Part shown: positions 9,053 to 17,445 of the stretch, piece by piece
How positions within the stretch are numbered: the stretch's first letter is position 1
Layout: each line of letters opens with the position of its first letter
Source of the DNA: Pseudomonas sp. Os17
GTDB taxonomy: Bacteria > Pseudomonadota > Gammaproteobacteria > Pseudomonadales > Pseudomonadaceae
Assembly: GCF_001547895.1 (NCBI RefSeq)
Contig: NZ_AP014627.1
Span: 2,173,501-2,237,500, forward strand
Reading direction: 5' to 3'
Length of the DNA stretch: 64,000 bases
Made by a program: the position numbers and the translations under genes
Notes under the pieces: model-generated
The model's input: only the letters and a program-made list of their open reading frames with translations
The model's database searches: none
What the model was told of the DNA's origin: nothing

Positions 9053-9604
9053 ATGAAAGCGCAAAATCTGCTGTTGCGAAGCCGCTCGATTCTCGGCGGC
9101 TGCCTGATGTTGTTGAGTGCGCCGCTCTGGGCCTCGCCGGCGGGGTCCTATGATTTTGGGCGGCCGGCAGCGGCAGCCACGGCCACCCGCACCGTCGAGG
9201 TGGTGATGGGCGATATGTCGTTCAGTCCCAAGGCTCTGGCGGTCAAGGCGGGCGAAACCGTGCGTTTTGTGTTGATCAACAAGGGCCAGTTGCTGCACGA
9301 GTTCAACCTGGGTGATGCGGCAATGCATGCCGAGCACCAGCAGGAAATGCTCAAGATGCAGCAAAGCGGGATGCTCACGCCCACCGCGATGCAGGCGATG
9401 GATCACTCTGCCATGGGGCACGGCTCGATGGCCGGCATGGAGCATGGAATGCAGCATGATGATCCCAACAGCGTGCTGGTGGAGCCGGGCAAGCAGGCCG
9501 AGTTGACCTGGACCTTTACCAAGAGCGGCAGCCTGGAGTTCGCCTGCAACATTCCCGGGCACTATCAAGCCGGGATGGTCGGCAAGCTGACGGTCACTCC
9601 CTGA
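9053..9604 (+). CDS. Periplasmic cupredoxin-domain copper-resistance protein (CopI-like)
   Basis: The 183-residue protein has a signal peptide (MKAQNLLLRSRS start, probable cleavage after LWAS near residue 24) and a plastocyanin-like cupredoxin fold. Type-1 copper ligands are visible: His in LLHEFNLGD, then Cys, His and Met in FACNIPGHYQAGM. Between them lies a long Met/His-rich insert (residues about 90-140) with motifs such as MDHSAMGHGSMAGMEHGM, which suits extra Cu(I) binding. It is divergent from copRS with a cop-box between, so it is probably copper-induced and buffers periplasmic copper. The ATG at 9053 gives the normal signal peptide; an upstream in-frame start at 9002 would spoil it. 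Confidence 0.85.
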   Translation: MKAQNLLLRSRSILGGCLMLLSAPLWASPAGSYDFGRPAAAATATRTVEVVMGDMSFSPKALAVKAGETVRFVLINKGQLLHEFNLGDAAMHAEHQQEMLKMQQSGMLTPTAMQAMDHSAMGHGSMAGMEHGMQHDDPNSVLVEPGKQAELTWTFTKSGSLEFACNIPGHYQAGMVGKLTVTP

Positions 9605-9672
9605 GGGTCGGGGGCTCAAAGGCGGGAGCAAAGGCTGGTAGAATCCGCTGATTCTTCAGTCAGGTTTCCGCC

Positions 9673-10503
9673 ATGCATCCCGCAGCCGAACATTCGCCGC
9701 TGGGCAAGTCCAGTGAATACGTCTCCACATACACTCCGTCCCTGCTGTTCCCGATTCCTCGGGCGGCGAAATGGGCCGAGCTGGGCTTGAGCGCCGATAC
9801 CCTGCCTTATAAAGGTGTGGATTTCTGGAATTGCTTCGAGTTGTCCTGGCTGCTGCCGTCGGGTAAGCCGGTGGTGGCCATCGGTGAGTTCAGTATTCCT
9901 GCGGATTCGCCGAATATCATCGAGTCCAAGTCCTTCAAGCTCTACCTCAATTCGCTGAACCAGACGCCGTTCGTCGATCGGGCGGCGCTTGAAGCGACCT
10001 TGCGCGAGGACCTTTCCGCCGCGGCAGGCAAGCCGGTGGCTGTGCGTATCCGCAGCCTGGGTGAGGTCGAGGCGGAAGGTGTGGTGGCTCTGCCAGGGGT
10101 GTGCATCGACGACCTGGACATCAGCGTCGACAGCTATGAGCATCCGCGTCCGGAGCTGCTGCGGTGTGATGCCTCGCGAGTGGTTGAGGAAAGCGTGCAC
10201 AGCCATCTGCTCAAGTCCAACTGCCCGGTGACCAGCCAGCCGGATTGGGGCAGCGTGGTGGTGGAGTACCGGGGAGCGGCCCTGGATCACGCCAGCCTGC
10301 TGGCCTATCTGGTGAGCTTCCGTCAGCACTCGGATTTCCATGAGCAGTGCGTGGAGCGGATTTTCCTGGACCTGCAACGTCTGCTCAAGCCGGAAAAGCT
10401 CACTGTCTACGCGCGATACGTGCGTCGTGGCGGGCTGGATATCAACCCGTACCGCAGCACTGAAACGGCGGATTTCGCCAATCAGCGACTGGTTCGCCAG
10501 TAA
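9673..10503 (+). CDS. queF: NADPH-dependent 7-cyano-7-deazaguanine reductase QueF
   Basis: QueF reduces preQ0 to preQ1 in queuosine biosynthesis for tRNA wobble modification. The 276-residue length is that of the long, two-domain (YqfF/E. coli) type. The catalytic cysteine is Cys184 in [18 protein letters not shown]. The substrate-binding and NADPH regions appear as [17 protein letters not shown] and [17 protein letters not shown]. It is followed directly by a strong two-way terminator, so it is probably expressed alone. Confidence 0.96.
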   Translation: MHPAAEHSPLGKSSEYVSTYTPSLLFPIPRAAKWAELGLSADTLPYKGVDFWNCFELSWLLPSGKPVVAIGEFSIPADSPNIIESKSFKLYLNSLNQTPFVDRAALEATLREDLSAAAGKPVAVRIRSLGEVEAEGVVALPGVCIDDLDISVDSYEHPRPELLRCDASRVVEESVHSHLLKSNCPVTSQPDWGSVVVEYRGAALDHASLLAYLVSFRQHSDFHEQCVERIFLDLQRLLKPEKLTVYARYVRRGGLDINPYRSTETADFANQRLVRQ

Positions 10504-10507
10504 ACAG

Positions 10508-10532
10508 AAGCCCCGCACACCGTGCGGGGCTT
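10508..10532. terminator. Bidirectional terminator between queF and the DUF4404 gene
   Basis: AAGCCCCGCAC (10508-10518), a three-base loop and GTGCGGGGCTT (10522-10532) form an 11-bp perfect stem with A/T flanks, five bases after the queF stop. Confidence 0.85.
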
Positions 10533-10565
10533 TGGTTTCAAGGGGAGGGTGTTATTGGGCGCTGC

Positions 10566-10829
10566 TCAGATGCCGATGTTGCCCAGGGTCTGGACGATGT
10601 TGCGCAGGGTTCCGGCGATGGCCGGGTGTTCCAGCTCGAAACGCTCCACCGCCAGATTGACGCCGTCAGCGAGGCTGGCGTCATGGGTGCTGGTCTCCAG
10701 CTTGAGTTGCAGCTCGATCTGCTGCATCAGGTCATGCAGGTTGGCGCGCTCGGCTTCCGAAAGCGGTGGGTTCTGCTCCAATTGCTCGCGCAGGGTATCG
10801 AGTTGTTCTTGCAGTTCGCGGGCAGGCAT
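10566..10829 (-). CDS. DUF4404 family small protein
   Basis: This 87-residue acidic, helical, cytoplasmic protein has no signal peptide or membrane helix. It starts MPARELQEQLDTLREQLEQ, a heptad-like pattern that suggests a coiled coil up to about residue 45, and ends AIAGTLRNIVQTLGNIGI. I recognise it as the DUF4404 family, common in pseudomonads next to queF; no function is known. It converges on queF across a shared terminator. Confidence 0.8.
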   Translation of the reverse strand: MPARELQEQLDTLREQLEQNPPLSEAERANLHDLMQQIELQLKLETSTHDASLADGVNLAVERFELEHPAIAGTLRNIVQTLGNIGI

Positions 10830-10951
10830 GGCGTTCTCCCTTCATTGATAGGCACAGGGATGGACCGCGCGATTGAAGCAAAGATCCATGCCCACGGCTT
10901 AGAGTAATCCACTACCAGGCGCTGTGCATGATCCTGATCAACAGGCTTATG

Positions 10952-11572
10952 TCAGGGCTTTTCACCCTTGAGTCGACGGTGTTCGATGTCCGCCAGGCAG
11001 GTCTGCAATTCCCCCAGGTGGTCAATCACCGAGTGCACGCCCAGGCCGAACAGCTGCACCGTGGCCTTGCCCCGTTTGAACTCGCGCTCCTGTTGGCTCA
11101 GTGCCCGCCATTCGCTGGGCGTCATGCCGCACAGCGAGCCACAGGAGGCCAGGCCTATGGTCCAGAGGCCGGCGTTGAGCCCCGACTGCAGCAGCAGTGG
11201 TTCGCCGCTGACCAGCACGCAGCCATCAAGGCGCGACACCTTGAGCGACATCAGCGCCTGCCAGCAGGCATCGGGTGCAGGCCAGTGAGCGGGGACGGCA
11301 GGGGAGGGCTTGATCCAATCCGGCAGGGCTGCGGCTAGCTCGCGGGTACTGGCAGGCGGTAGCTGCTCCAGCCATGCGCAGGGAATGCCTTGCTGTTGCA
11401 GGTGCTGCAGGGTTGCCAGGGCGCCCGGTGTGGCTTGGGCCTGTTCCGGGCCCGGCCTGTTGGAGCTGTGCAGGCGCGTATGAGCACCAAAATCCACCAG
11501 GCAGCCGCTGAGGCCGAATAGTACGGCGGTCAAGGGCGTGGCAATCTGGGGTGAGGCGTCGGCTTGGGGCAT
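10952..11572 (-). CDS. Phosphonatase-like HAD-superfamily protein lacking catalytic residues
   Basis: The 206-residue protein resembles phosphonoacetaldehyde hydrolase, including GLNAGLWTIG and a C-terminal VHSVIDHLGELQTCLADIE segment. The catalytic motif is degenerate. The usual DWAGT nucleophile loop reads FGLSGCLVDFG with Gly20 where the nucleophilic Asp belongs, and the metal-binding loop VGDxxxD reads VSGEPLL. It is therefore probably not a phosphatase or phosphonatase. The ATG at 11572 is chosen because AAGGA lies about seven bases upstream; an in-frame ATG at 11620 lacks this. A syntenic phosphonatase-like gene is remembered in P. aeruginosa. Confidence 0.7.
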   Translation of the reverse strand: MPQADASPQIATPLTAVLFGLSGCLVDFGAHTRLHSSNRPGPEQAQATPGALATLQHLQQQGIPCAWLEQLPPASTRELAAALPDWIKPSPAVPAHWPAPDACWQALMSLKVSRLDGCVLVSGEPLLLQSGLNAGLWTIGLASCGSLCGMTPSEWRALSQQEREFKRGKATVQLFGLGVHSVIDHLGELQTCLADIEHRRLKGEKP

Positions 11573-11776
11573 ATCAACGTCCTTGAAATACCCGGCGAGG
11601 CTAGCGGGACAAGATGACATGCAGGTGACAGTCGGGTGAACGTGAGCGGTACTGGCGGTCCGGCGCGTTCAGCCTGATTGCAGTGATGCTGCCTAAACCG
11701 GCGTATCCGATTTATACTCCCGAGCCTAACCTCAGGGCATAGCCCCAAGAGAGAACAACCCAAGGAGTTTCCTGCT

Positions 11777-12463
11777 ATGCGCTGGAGCCGTTATCTAGTT
11801 CCGCTATGTATGAGTGCCGGTGTGACGCTGGCTCCCCTGGTCGCCCAGGCGGCTGAAGAGGATCCGTGGGAGAGCATCAACCGTCCCATCTTCACCTTCA
11901 ACGATACCCTCGACACTTATGCCCTGAAGCCATTGGCCCAGGGCTACCAGGCAGTCACGCCGCAGTTTCTTGAAGACGGCATCCACAACATGTTCCGCAA
12001 CCTCGGTGACGTCGGCAACCTGGCCAACGACATCCTTCAGGCCAAGCCGCGTGCAGCCGGTGTGGATACGGCGCGCCTGTTGATGAACACCACCCTGGGA
12101 GTCGCGGGTTTTTTTGACGTTGGCACCAAGATGGGCCTGCAGCGCAACGATGAAGATTTCGGCCAGACCCTCGGTTACTGGGGCTTGGGCAGCGGCCCTT
12201 ACGTGATGCTGCCGTTCCTGGGCCCAAGCACCTTGCGTGACGCGCCAGCCAAGTATGTGGACAGCTACACCGAACCCTATCGCTACATGAATGATATTCC
12301 TGCGCGTAACACCACTATTGGCGTGGACATCATCGATACCCGTGCCAGTCTGCTGTCCGCGGACAAGCTGATACGTGGCGACAAGTACACGTTCATTCGT
12401 AATGCCTACCTGCAGAATCGTGAATTCAAGGTCAAGGACGGTAAGGTCGAAGACGATTTCTGA
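11777..12463 (+). CDS. mlaA: MlaA/VacJ family outer-membrane phospholipid transport protein
   Basis: MlaA removes mislocalised phospholipids from the outer leaflet of the outer membrane and hands them to MlaC. The 228-residue protein has the family core: DPWESINRPIFTFNDTLD, a channel-forming region with NTTLGVAGFFDVGTKMGL, FGQTLGYWGLGSGPYVMLPFLG, and the late TRASLL and FIRNAYLQNREF. It has a cleavable signal peptide ending VAQA (about residue 26) but no lipobox cysteine, unlike the E. coli lipoprotein. The remaining mla genes are not in the window. A strong terminator follows the stop. Confidence 0.9.
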   Translation: MRWSRYLVPLCMSAGVTLAPLVAQAAEEDPWESINRPIFTFNDTLDTYALKPLAQGYQAVTPQFLEDGIHNMFRNLGDVGNLANDILQAKPRAAGVDTARLLMNTTLGVAGFFDVGTKMGLQRNDEDFGQTLGYWGLGSGPYVMLPFLGPSTLRDAPAKYVDSYTEPYRYMNDIPARNTTIGVDIIDTRASLLSADKLIRGDKYTFIRNAYLQNREFKVKDGKVEDDF

Positions 12464-12487
12464 TCAAGCAGCTGTCCGGTAGCAACT

Positions 12488-12515
12488 AAAAAGGCGGCCA
12501 TTGGGCCGCCTTTTT
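12488..12515. terminator. Bidirectional terminator downstream of mlaA
   Basis: AAAAAGGCGGCC (12488-12499), loop ATTG and GGCCGCCTTTTT (12504-12515) make a GC-rich stem with A- and T-tails between convergent mlaA and the PilZ gene. Confidence 0.9.
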
Positions 12516-12529
12516 CATGGGTTAGATTT

Positions 12530-12829
12530 TTACTTCATTTTAAGGATTGTAAGCCCAAGTTTCTGACCGCCTCCCTCCAGCCCATTGACCCAGACCACTT
12601 CGGTCTCTGCTTCCAGTCCTCTCAAGGCTGCATGTTCGGAGTCGATACGCACGCTCAAGCGATCACCGACCTGGAATGAGCGGGGCGCCTGAACCTGCAT
12701 GCCGCTGCTGGAAAGGTCGATACAGACCGCTTCAATCACCTGTCCCTGGTGGATTAGCGTGACCTCGGCATCCACCCGCATCCGGATGTAATCGCGCTTT
12801 TCACTGTAGTCACGCTGGTTTTGATTCAT
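12530..12829 (-). CDS. PilZ-domain c-di-GMP-binding protein
   Basis: This single-domain 99-residue PilZ protein has both halves of the binding signature: RDYIRM (RxxxR) and DLSSSGM (DxSxxG), followed by FQVGDRLSVRID. It should bind c-di-GMP in the cytosol and pass the signal on by protein contact. The ATG at 12829 has AGGA eight bases upstream; an in-frame ATG at 12838 is possible. It is divergent from rssB. The partner is unknown. Confidence 0.85.
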   Translation of the reverse strand: MNQNQRDYSEKRDYIRMRVDAEVTLIHQGQVIEAVCIDLSSSGMQVQAPRSFQVGDRLSVRIDSEHAALRGLEAETEVVWVNGLEGGGQKLGLTILKMK

Positions 12830-13105
12830 GGGTTCCATCCTGCGATTGAGTTGCGGTTTTGGCGGTTTTTATAACTCCCGGTGATTTGCGATGTAAAGAC
12901 GTCAGGCGACCATCGGCATGAGCTTGAAACGCCCCGCGGATGGGAGTACCGTCTGCGCCTTAGAAGGGCACCTCTGGTAGGCGGGCGTGCAGGGCTGAAG
13001 GTCCTGGCTGCATTTCCAGAGTGGCTAGAAAGCGAATCCAGTAGCGTGCGCCAGGCCCCAGGCCAAGCCAGCTACGCCAACCTAATTCTGGCGCCGTTTG
13101 CCCAC

Positions 13106-14287
13106 ATGCAAAAAACCAGTGCCACGCTGCTGATAATCGATGACGACGAAGTAGTACGCGCAAGTCTCGCGGCCTATTTGGAAGACAGTGGCTTCAGCGT
13201 ACTGCAGGCTGCCAACGGCCAGCAGGGTCTTCAGGTATTCCAGCACGACCATCCCGATCTGGTGATCTGCGATCTGCGCATGCCGCAGATGGGCGGTCTC
13301 GAACTGATCCGTCAAGTAACCGAGCAGTCTCCGCAAACCCCGGTGATTGTGGTTTCGGGCGCGGGCGTGATGAACGATGCAGTCGAAGCACTTCGTCTGG
13401 GGGCGGCTGACTACCTGATCAAGCCGCTGGAAGATCTGGCCGTGCTCGAGCACTCTGTGCGCCGGGCCCTTGATCGAGCGCGCCTGCTCCTGGAAAACCA
13501 GCGTTATCGGGAAAAGCTCGAAGCCGCTAATCGCGAACTTGAAGCAAGCCTCAATTTGCTTCAGGAAGACCAGAATGCCGGTCGCCAAGTGCAGATGAAC
13601 ATGCTGCCCACCAGCCCCTGGTCGATCGACGAATTCAATTTTGCGCACCAGATCATCCCGTCGCTGTACCTGTCGGGGGATTTCGTCGACTACTTCCGTG
13701 TCGATGAGCGTCGCGTCGCCTTCTATCTGGCGGATGTTTCCGGTCATGGCGCCTCATCAGCCTTTGTCACCGTGCTGTTGAAGTTCATGACCACGCGGCT
13801 GTTGTTCGAATCCAAGCGCAACGGCACCTTGCCGGAATTCAAGCCTTCGGAAGTGCTGGGCCATATCAACCGTGGCCTGATCAGCTGTAAGCTGGGCAAA
13901 CACGTCACGATGGTCGGTGGAGTCATCGACGAGGAGACCGGTTTGTTGACCTATAGCATTGGCGGGCATTTGCCGTTGCCGGTGTTGTACACCCCGGACA
14001 GTGTGCGTTATCTGGAAGGGCGTGGTTTGCCGGTGGGCCTGTTCAACGAGGCGACCTATGAGGACCATGTTCTGGAGTTGCCGCCGGTGTTCAGCCTGAC
14101 GCTGATGTCCGATGGGATTCTGGACCTTTTGTCCGAGCCTACACTCAAAGAAAAAGAAGCGGCCTTGCCCGAACGGGTGAGAGCGGCGGGCGGCAGCCTG
14201 GATGGTCTGCGGCAAGTTTTTGGATTGGCCACGCTAGGGGAGATGCCGGATGATATCGCCCTGTTAGTGTTGAGCAGGAACCTTTAA
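13106..14287 (+). CDS. rssB: Response regulator with PP2C-type phosphatase domain, RssB
   Basis: The 393-residue protein joins a receiver domain (phospho-acceptor Asp56 in LVICDLRMPQMGG, Lys in DYLIKPLED) by a coiled linker (residues about 130-165) to a SpoIIE/PP2C-like phosphatase domain with FYLADVSGHGASSAF, MVGGVID and LMSDGILD. It matches P. aeruginosa RssB, which with RssC controls RpoS stability. The start at 13106 gives the receiver start MQKTSATLLIIDDD; the upstream in-frame extension from 12881 looks untranslated. No strong Shine-Dalgarno is visible. The neighbouring STAS gene overlaps by TAATG. Confidence 0.88.
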   Translation: MQKTSATLLIIDDDEVVRASLAAYLEDSGFSVLQAANGQQGLQVFQHDHPDLVICDLRMPQMGGLELIRQVTEQSPQTPVIVVSGAGVMNDAVEALRLGAADYLIKPLEDLAVLEHSVRRALDRARLLLENQRYREKLEAANRELEASLNLLQEDQNAGRQVQMNMLPTSPWSIDEFNFAHQIIPSLYLSGDFVDYFRVDERRVAFYLADVSGHGASSAFVTVLLKFMTTRLLFESKRNGTLPEFKPSEVLGHINRGLISCKLGKHVTMVGGVIDEETGLLTYSIGGHLPLPVLYTPDSVRYLEGRGLPVGLFNEATYEDHVLELPPVFSLTLMSDGILDLLSEPTLKEKEAALPERVRAAGGSLDGLRQVFGLATLGEMPDDIALLVLSRNL

Positions 14288-14769
14288 TGAGTACCGGTAG
14301 AATCCAGTTCGCCGAGCAGGATGGCACCTTCGTCCTGAAGTTCATCGGTGAAGTGCGCCTGACCCTGTGTTCGGCGCTGGATGCGACTATTGAGCGGATT
14401 TTCACTGCGCTGAATTTTTCGGCGATCGTCATCGATCTCACCGAAACCCGTAGCATCGACAGCACCACCCTGGGCCTGCTGGCCAAGCTGTCGATCCTGT
14501 CACGGCAAAAAGTCGGTCTGTTGCCCACTGTCGTCACCACCCACGAAGACATTACCCGGCTGTTGCAGTCCATGGGCTTTGATCAGGTGTTCAACATCGT
14601 CGATCGTCCGATACCTTGCCCGGAATGCCTGACCGACTTGCCGTCCCAGGACCAATCCGAGGAAGTGGTGCGGATCAAGGTCCTGGAGGCGCACAAGATC
14701 CTCATGGGCCTCAATGACTCCAATCGCGAAGCGTTCCATGATCTGGTGAACGCTTTGGAGCGTCATTGA
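14287..14769 (+). CDS. rssC: STAS-domain anti-sigma-factor antagonist RssC
   Basis: The 160-residue protein has an N-terminal STAS domain (about residues 1-100) with the phospho-acceptor region TETRSIDSTTLGLLAKL, where a serine is the expected target of a kinase or phosphatase partner. The C-terminal 50 residues are an extension starting with a CPECL motif. It is translationally coupled to rssB (TAATG overlap). The likely partner switch is that the RssB phosphatase domain acts on phosphorylated RssC, linking stress to RpoS control. A strong terminator follows. Confidence 0.85.
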   Translation: MSTGRIQFAEQDGTFVLKFIGEVRLTLCSALDATIERIFTALNFSAIVIDLTETRSIDSTTLGLLAKLSILSRQKVGLLPTVVTTHEDITRLLQSMGFDQVFNIVDRPIPCPECLTDLPSQDQSEEVVRIKVLEAHKILMGLNDSNREAFHDLVNALERH

Positions 14770-14791
14770 TCGACTGAGGCGCTCGCGCATG

Positions 14792-14826
14792 AAAAAAGGG
14801 CGAACCTGTGAGGGTTCGCCCTTTTT
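14792..14826. terminator. Bidirectional terminator between rssC and tal
   Basis: Six A bases, GGGCGAACC (14798-14806), a six-base loop, GGTTCGCCC (14813-14821) and a T-run. It serves both rssC and convergent tal. Confidence 0.9.
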
Positions 14827-14843
14827 GCATTGCTGCGAAGCTA

Positions 14844-15770
14844 TCAGAACTTGGCTGCCAGCAGGGCTTCGAGCTTCTCCTGGTCGCGGGCGAACTGGCG
14901 AATGCCCTCGGCCAGTTTTTCGGTGGCCATGGCGTCTTCGTTGGAAGCCCAGCGGAACTGCGCTTCGTTCAGGCTCTGACGGGCCTCACCGGTCTTGCTC
15001 GGACTCAACTTGCGCTCCAGCTTGCCAGTGTCGGCGGCCAGCTTCTCGATCAGGTCCGGGCTGATGGTCAGGCGATCGCAGCCAGCCAGTTGCTCGATCT
15101 GGTTCAGGTTGCGGAAGCTGGCGCCCATGACCACGGTCTTGTAGTCATTGGCCTTGTAGTAGTTGTAGATGCGGGTAACCGACTGCACGCCAGGATCGTC
15201 GGCGCCGAGGTAATCGTTGCCGGTGGCTTTCTTGTACCAGTCGTAGATCCGTCCCACGAATGGCGAGATCAGGAACACGCCTGCTTCGGCGCAGGCAACG
15301 GCCTGGGCGAAGGAGAACAGCAAGGTCAGGTTGGTCTGGATGCCTTCGCGCTCCAGTTGCTCGGCGGCGCGGATGCCTTCCCAGGTGGAGGCGATCTTGA
15401 TCAGTACCCGGTCGCGACCCACACCAGCTTTCTCATAGAGTTCGATCAGGCGATGGGCACGCTTGAGCATGGCCTCGGTGTCGAACGACAGGCGGGCATC
15501 CACTTCGGTGGAAATGCGGCCGGGAATGACCTTGAGGATCTCTTGGCCTACCGCTACGCCAAAACGATCGCTGGCCAGGCCGACATCGCCTTTGCAATCG
15601 CTGACGCAGGCGTTCAGCAGATCGGCATAGCCAGGAATGGCCGCGGCCTTGAGCAGCAGCGAGGGGTTGGTAGTGGCGTCCACCGGTTTGACCCGGGCAA
15701 TGGCCTCGAAGTCGCCGGTATCGGCCACCACGGTGGTGATTTTCTTCAGTTGTTCCAGCTTGGAAGTCAT
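14844..15770 (-). CDS. tal: Transaldolase
   Basis: Transaldolase moves a dihydroxyacetone unit between sugar phosphates in the non-oxidative pentose-phosphate pathway. The 308-residue protein has the family landmarks [14 protein letters not shown] near residue 30, [10 protein letters not shown] near 90 and the Schiff-base Lys125 in [22 protein letters not shown] and [13 protein letters not shown] follow. The ATG at 15770 gives the normal start [11 protein letters not shown]; an upstream in-frame ATG at 15827 would add 19 unrelated residues. Confidence 0.96.
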   Translation of the reverse strand: MTSKLEQLKKITTVVADTGDFEAIARVKPVDATTNPSLLLKAAAIPGYADLLNACVSDCKGDVGLASDRFGVAVGQEILKVIPGRISTEVDARLSFDTEAMLKRAHRLIELYEKAGVGRDRVLIKIASTWEGIRAAEQLEREGIQTNLTLLFSFAQAVACAEAGVFLISPFVGRIYDWYKKATGNDYLGADDPGVQSVTRIYNYYKANDYKTVVMGASFRNLNQIEQLAGCDRLTISPDLIEKLAADTGKLERKLSPSKTGEARQSLNEAQFRWASNEDAMATEKLAEGIRQFARDQEKLEALLAAKF

Positions 15771-15947
15771 GAGCGTGCTCTGTCCTATGGGTCTGGTGAC
15801 ATTACCCGAGCGCTGGCAGGCGCTCAAGGGCGCGAAAGGCTTGTGGTGCCGCCGGGGGCGGCGACCTGAAAACAGCTGTCTGAATGCGGGACAGATTTCA
15901 GGTTATTCAGATATCAAAAGCCGCATCAGGTTCAATCCGGTTGACGG

Positions 15948-16958
15948 TTAACGTCCCTCAAGCAGTTGCCCGGCCTGATCCAGCAGGCCCAATGGGTCCT
16001 GGGTCTTGTGGATATCCACCGACAACAACTGGCGGAACTTGCGTGCTCCGGGGAAGCCGGTCCCCAGTCCCAGTACATGGCGAGTGATGTGATGCATGGC
16101 GCCGCCGCTTGCCAGATGTTCGGCGATATAGGGCCGCAATTGCGCCAGCGCCTCGGCACGGGAAATCACCGGCGCGCCGCTGCCGAACAGCTGTTGGTCC
16201 ACCTGGGCCAGCAGGTAGGGATTGTGATACGCCTCACGTCCCAACATCACCCCGTCAAAGGTCTGTAGATGCTCATGGCAGGCCTCCAGGGTCTTGATGC
16301 CGCCGTTGAGTATCACCTCCAACTGCGGGAAGTCCGCCTTCAATTGCGCAGCCACATCGTAGCGCAGCGGCGGAATATCCCGGTTTTCCTTGGGCGACAG
16401 CCCCTCAAGGATCGCAATGCGCGCATGCACGGTAAAACTGTTGCAACCAGCCTCATGGACCTGGCCGACGAAATCACACAGCTCGGCATAACTGTCACGG
16501 CCGTTGATGCCGATCCGATGTTTGACCGTCACTGGAATCGACACCGCATCGCGCATGGCCTTTACGCAATCGGCCACCAGTGCCGGGTGCCCCATCAGGC
16601 AGGCGCCGATCATATTGTTCTGCACCCGATCGCTAGGGCAGCCGACATTCAGGTTGACCTCGTCATAGCCATGTTCCTGGGCCATTCGTGCACAGGCCGC
16701 CAGATCCCCCGGAGTACTGCCCCCCAATTGCAGCGCCAACGGATGCTCGCTCTGGTGGTAGCGCAGAAAACGCTCATGATCACCATTGAGCAGCGCACCG
16801 GTGGTGACCATTTCGGTATAGAGCAGGGTGTGCTTGGACAACAGGCGCAAGAAGTAGCGGCAGTGGCGGTCCGTCCAATCCATCATGGGGGCAACGCTAA
16901 ACCGCCGGGACAGCGTAGGGCTTGAGTTTACTGGGGCTGTAGCTGAATTCTGGACCAT
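15948..16958 (-). CDS. dusA: tRNA-dihydrouridine(20/20a) synthase DusA
   Basis: The FMN enzyme reduces uridines 20 and 20a in the tRNA D-loop. The 336-residue sequence has the Dus signature FSVAPMMDWTDRHCRYF, VNLNVGCPSDRVQ with the catalytic cysteine region, VKHRIGI, FTVHARIAILEGLSPKENRDIPPL (characteristic of DusA), LNGGIKTLE and GVMLGREAYHNPYL. The start at 16958 is plausible; an internal Met at MMDW is too late. It is on the same strand as the upstream polysaccharide operon but separated by nearly 490 bases, so it has its own promoter. Confidence 0.95.
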   Translation of the reverse strand: MVQNSATAPVNSSPTLSRRFSVAPMMDWTDRHCRYFLRLLSKHTLLYTEMVTTGALLNGDHERFLRYHQSEHPLALQLGGSTPGDLAACARMAQEHGYDEVNLNVGCPSDRVQNNMIGACLMGHPALVADCVKAMRDAVSIPVTVKHRIGINGRDSYAELCDFVGQVHEAGCNSFTVHARIAILEGLSPKENRDIPPLRYDVAAQLKADFPQLEVILNGGIKTLEACHEHLQTFDGVMLGREAYHNPYLLAQVDQQLFGSGAPVISRAEALAQLRPYIAEHLASGGAMHHITRHVLGLGTGFPGARKFRQLLSVDIHKTQDPLGLLDQAGQLLEGR

Positions 16959-17445
16959 TTTGCTCTACGTGTTTAAGGCGTGTTCTAGGGGATAAGTGGG
17001 CGCTTTCTGAAGGGCGTTGGTTCAAGCGGCAATGGCTTTGCGCTTGTATCACCAGGCGATTGTCATGATCAGGGGCGCCAACGCACCGATGGCCGCGTCG
17101 GCTATTCGGTACAGTCAAGTGTGGTTTGCTATGGGCGCGAGTTTACCAAGAGACTCAAACCTTCGCCCGAAAACCGGCCGTTGAGGTTGTTTGTGTCGGG
17201 GGCGTGCGATTGAGGTTGCTTGCCATCTCATTCCGGAGCGCCATGTCACCAGTCCATGGCAGGACTGCAGGCATTTGCGTATGCCTTGAGTCTCTGCCTT
17301 TTCTTCACGCGGGCCTGTAACGACATGGAGGGCTTCGTCGCGATCAGTGCTAGTGGTTCAGCCACAGGCACAGATGTCCGGCTGCCACGATGCTTGCGGT
17401 GTGTTCCTTGTCTGGAAACAGGAGTGATAGCCCCGCGGAGTGGGT
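16959..17445. other. Non-coding stretch between the polysaccharide operon and dusA
   Basis: This 487-base gap has no reading frame with recognisable protein features on either strand, no tRNA and no clear terminator hairpin. It must contain the dusA promoter (on the minus strand) and the end of the polysaccharide transcript. I see nothing else definite. Confidence 0.5.

Noticed and set aside
12881..13105. In-frame extension upstream of rssB
   Set aside because: About 75 residues with no receiver similarity and no Shine-Dalgarno; the receiver fold starts at 13106.
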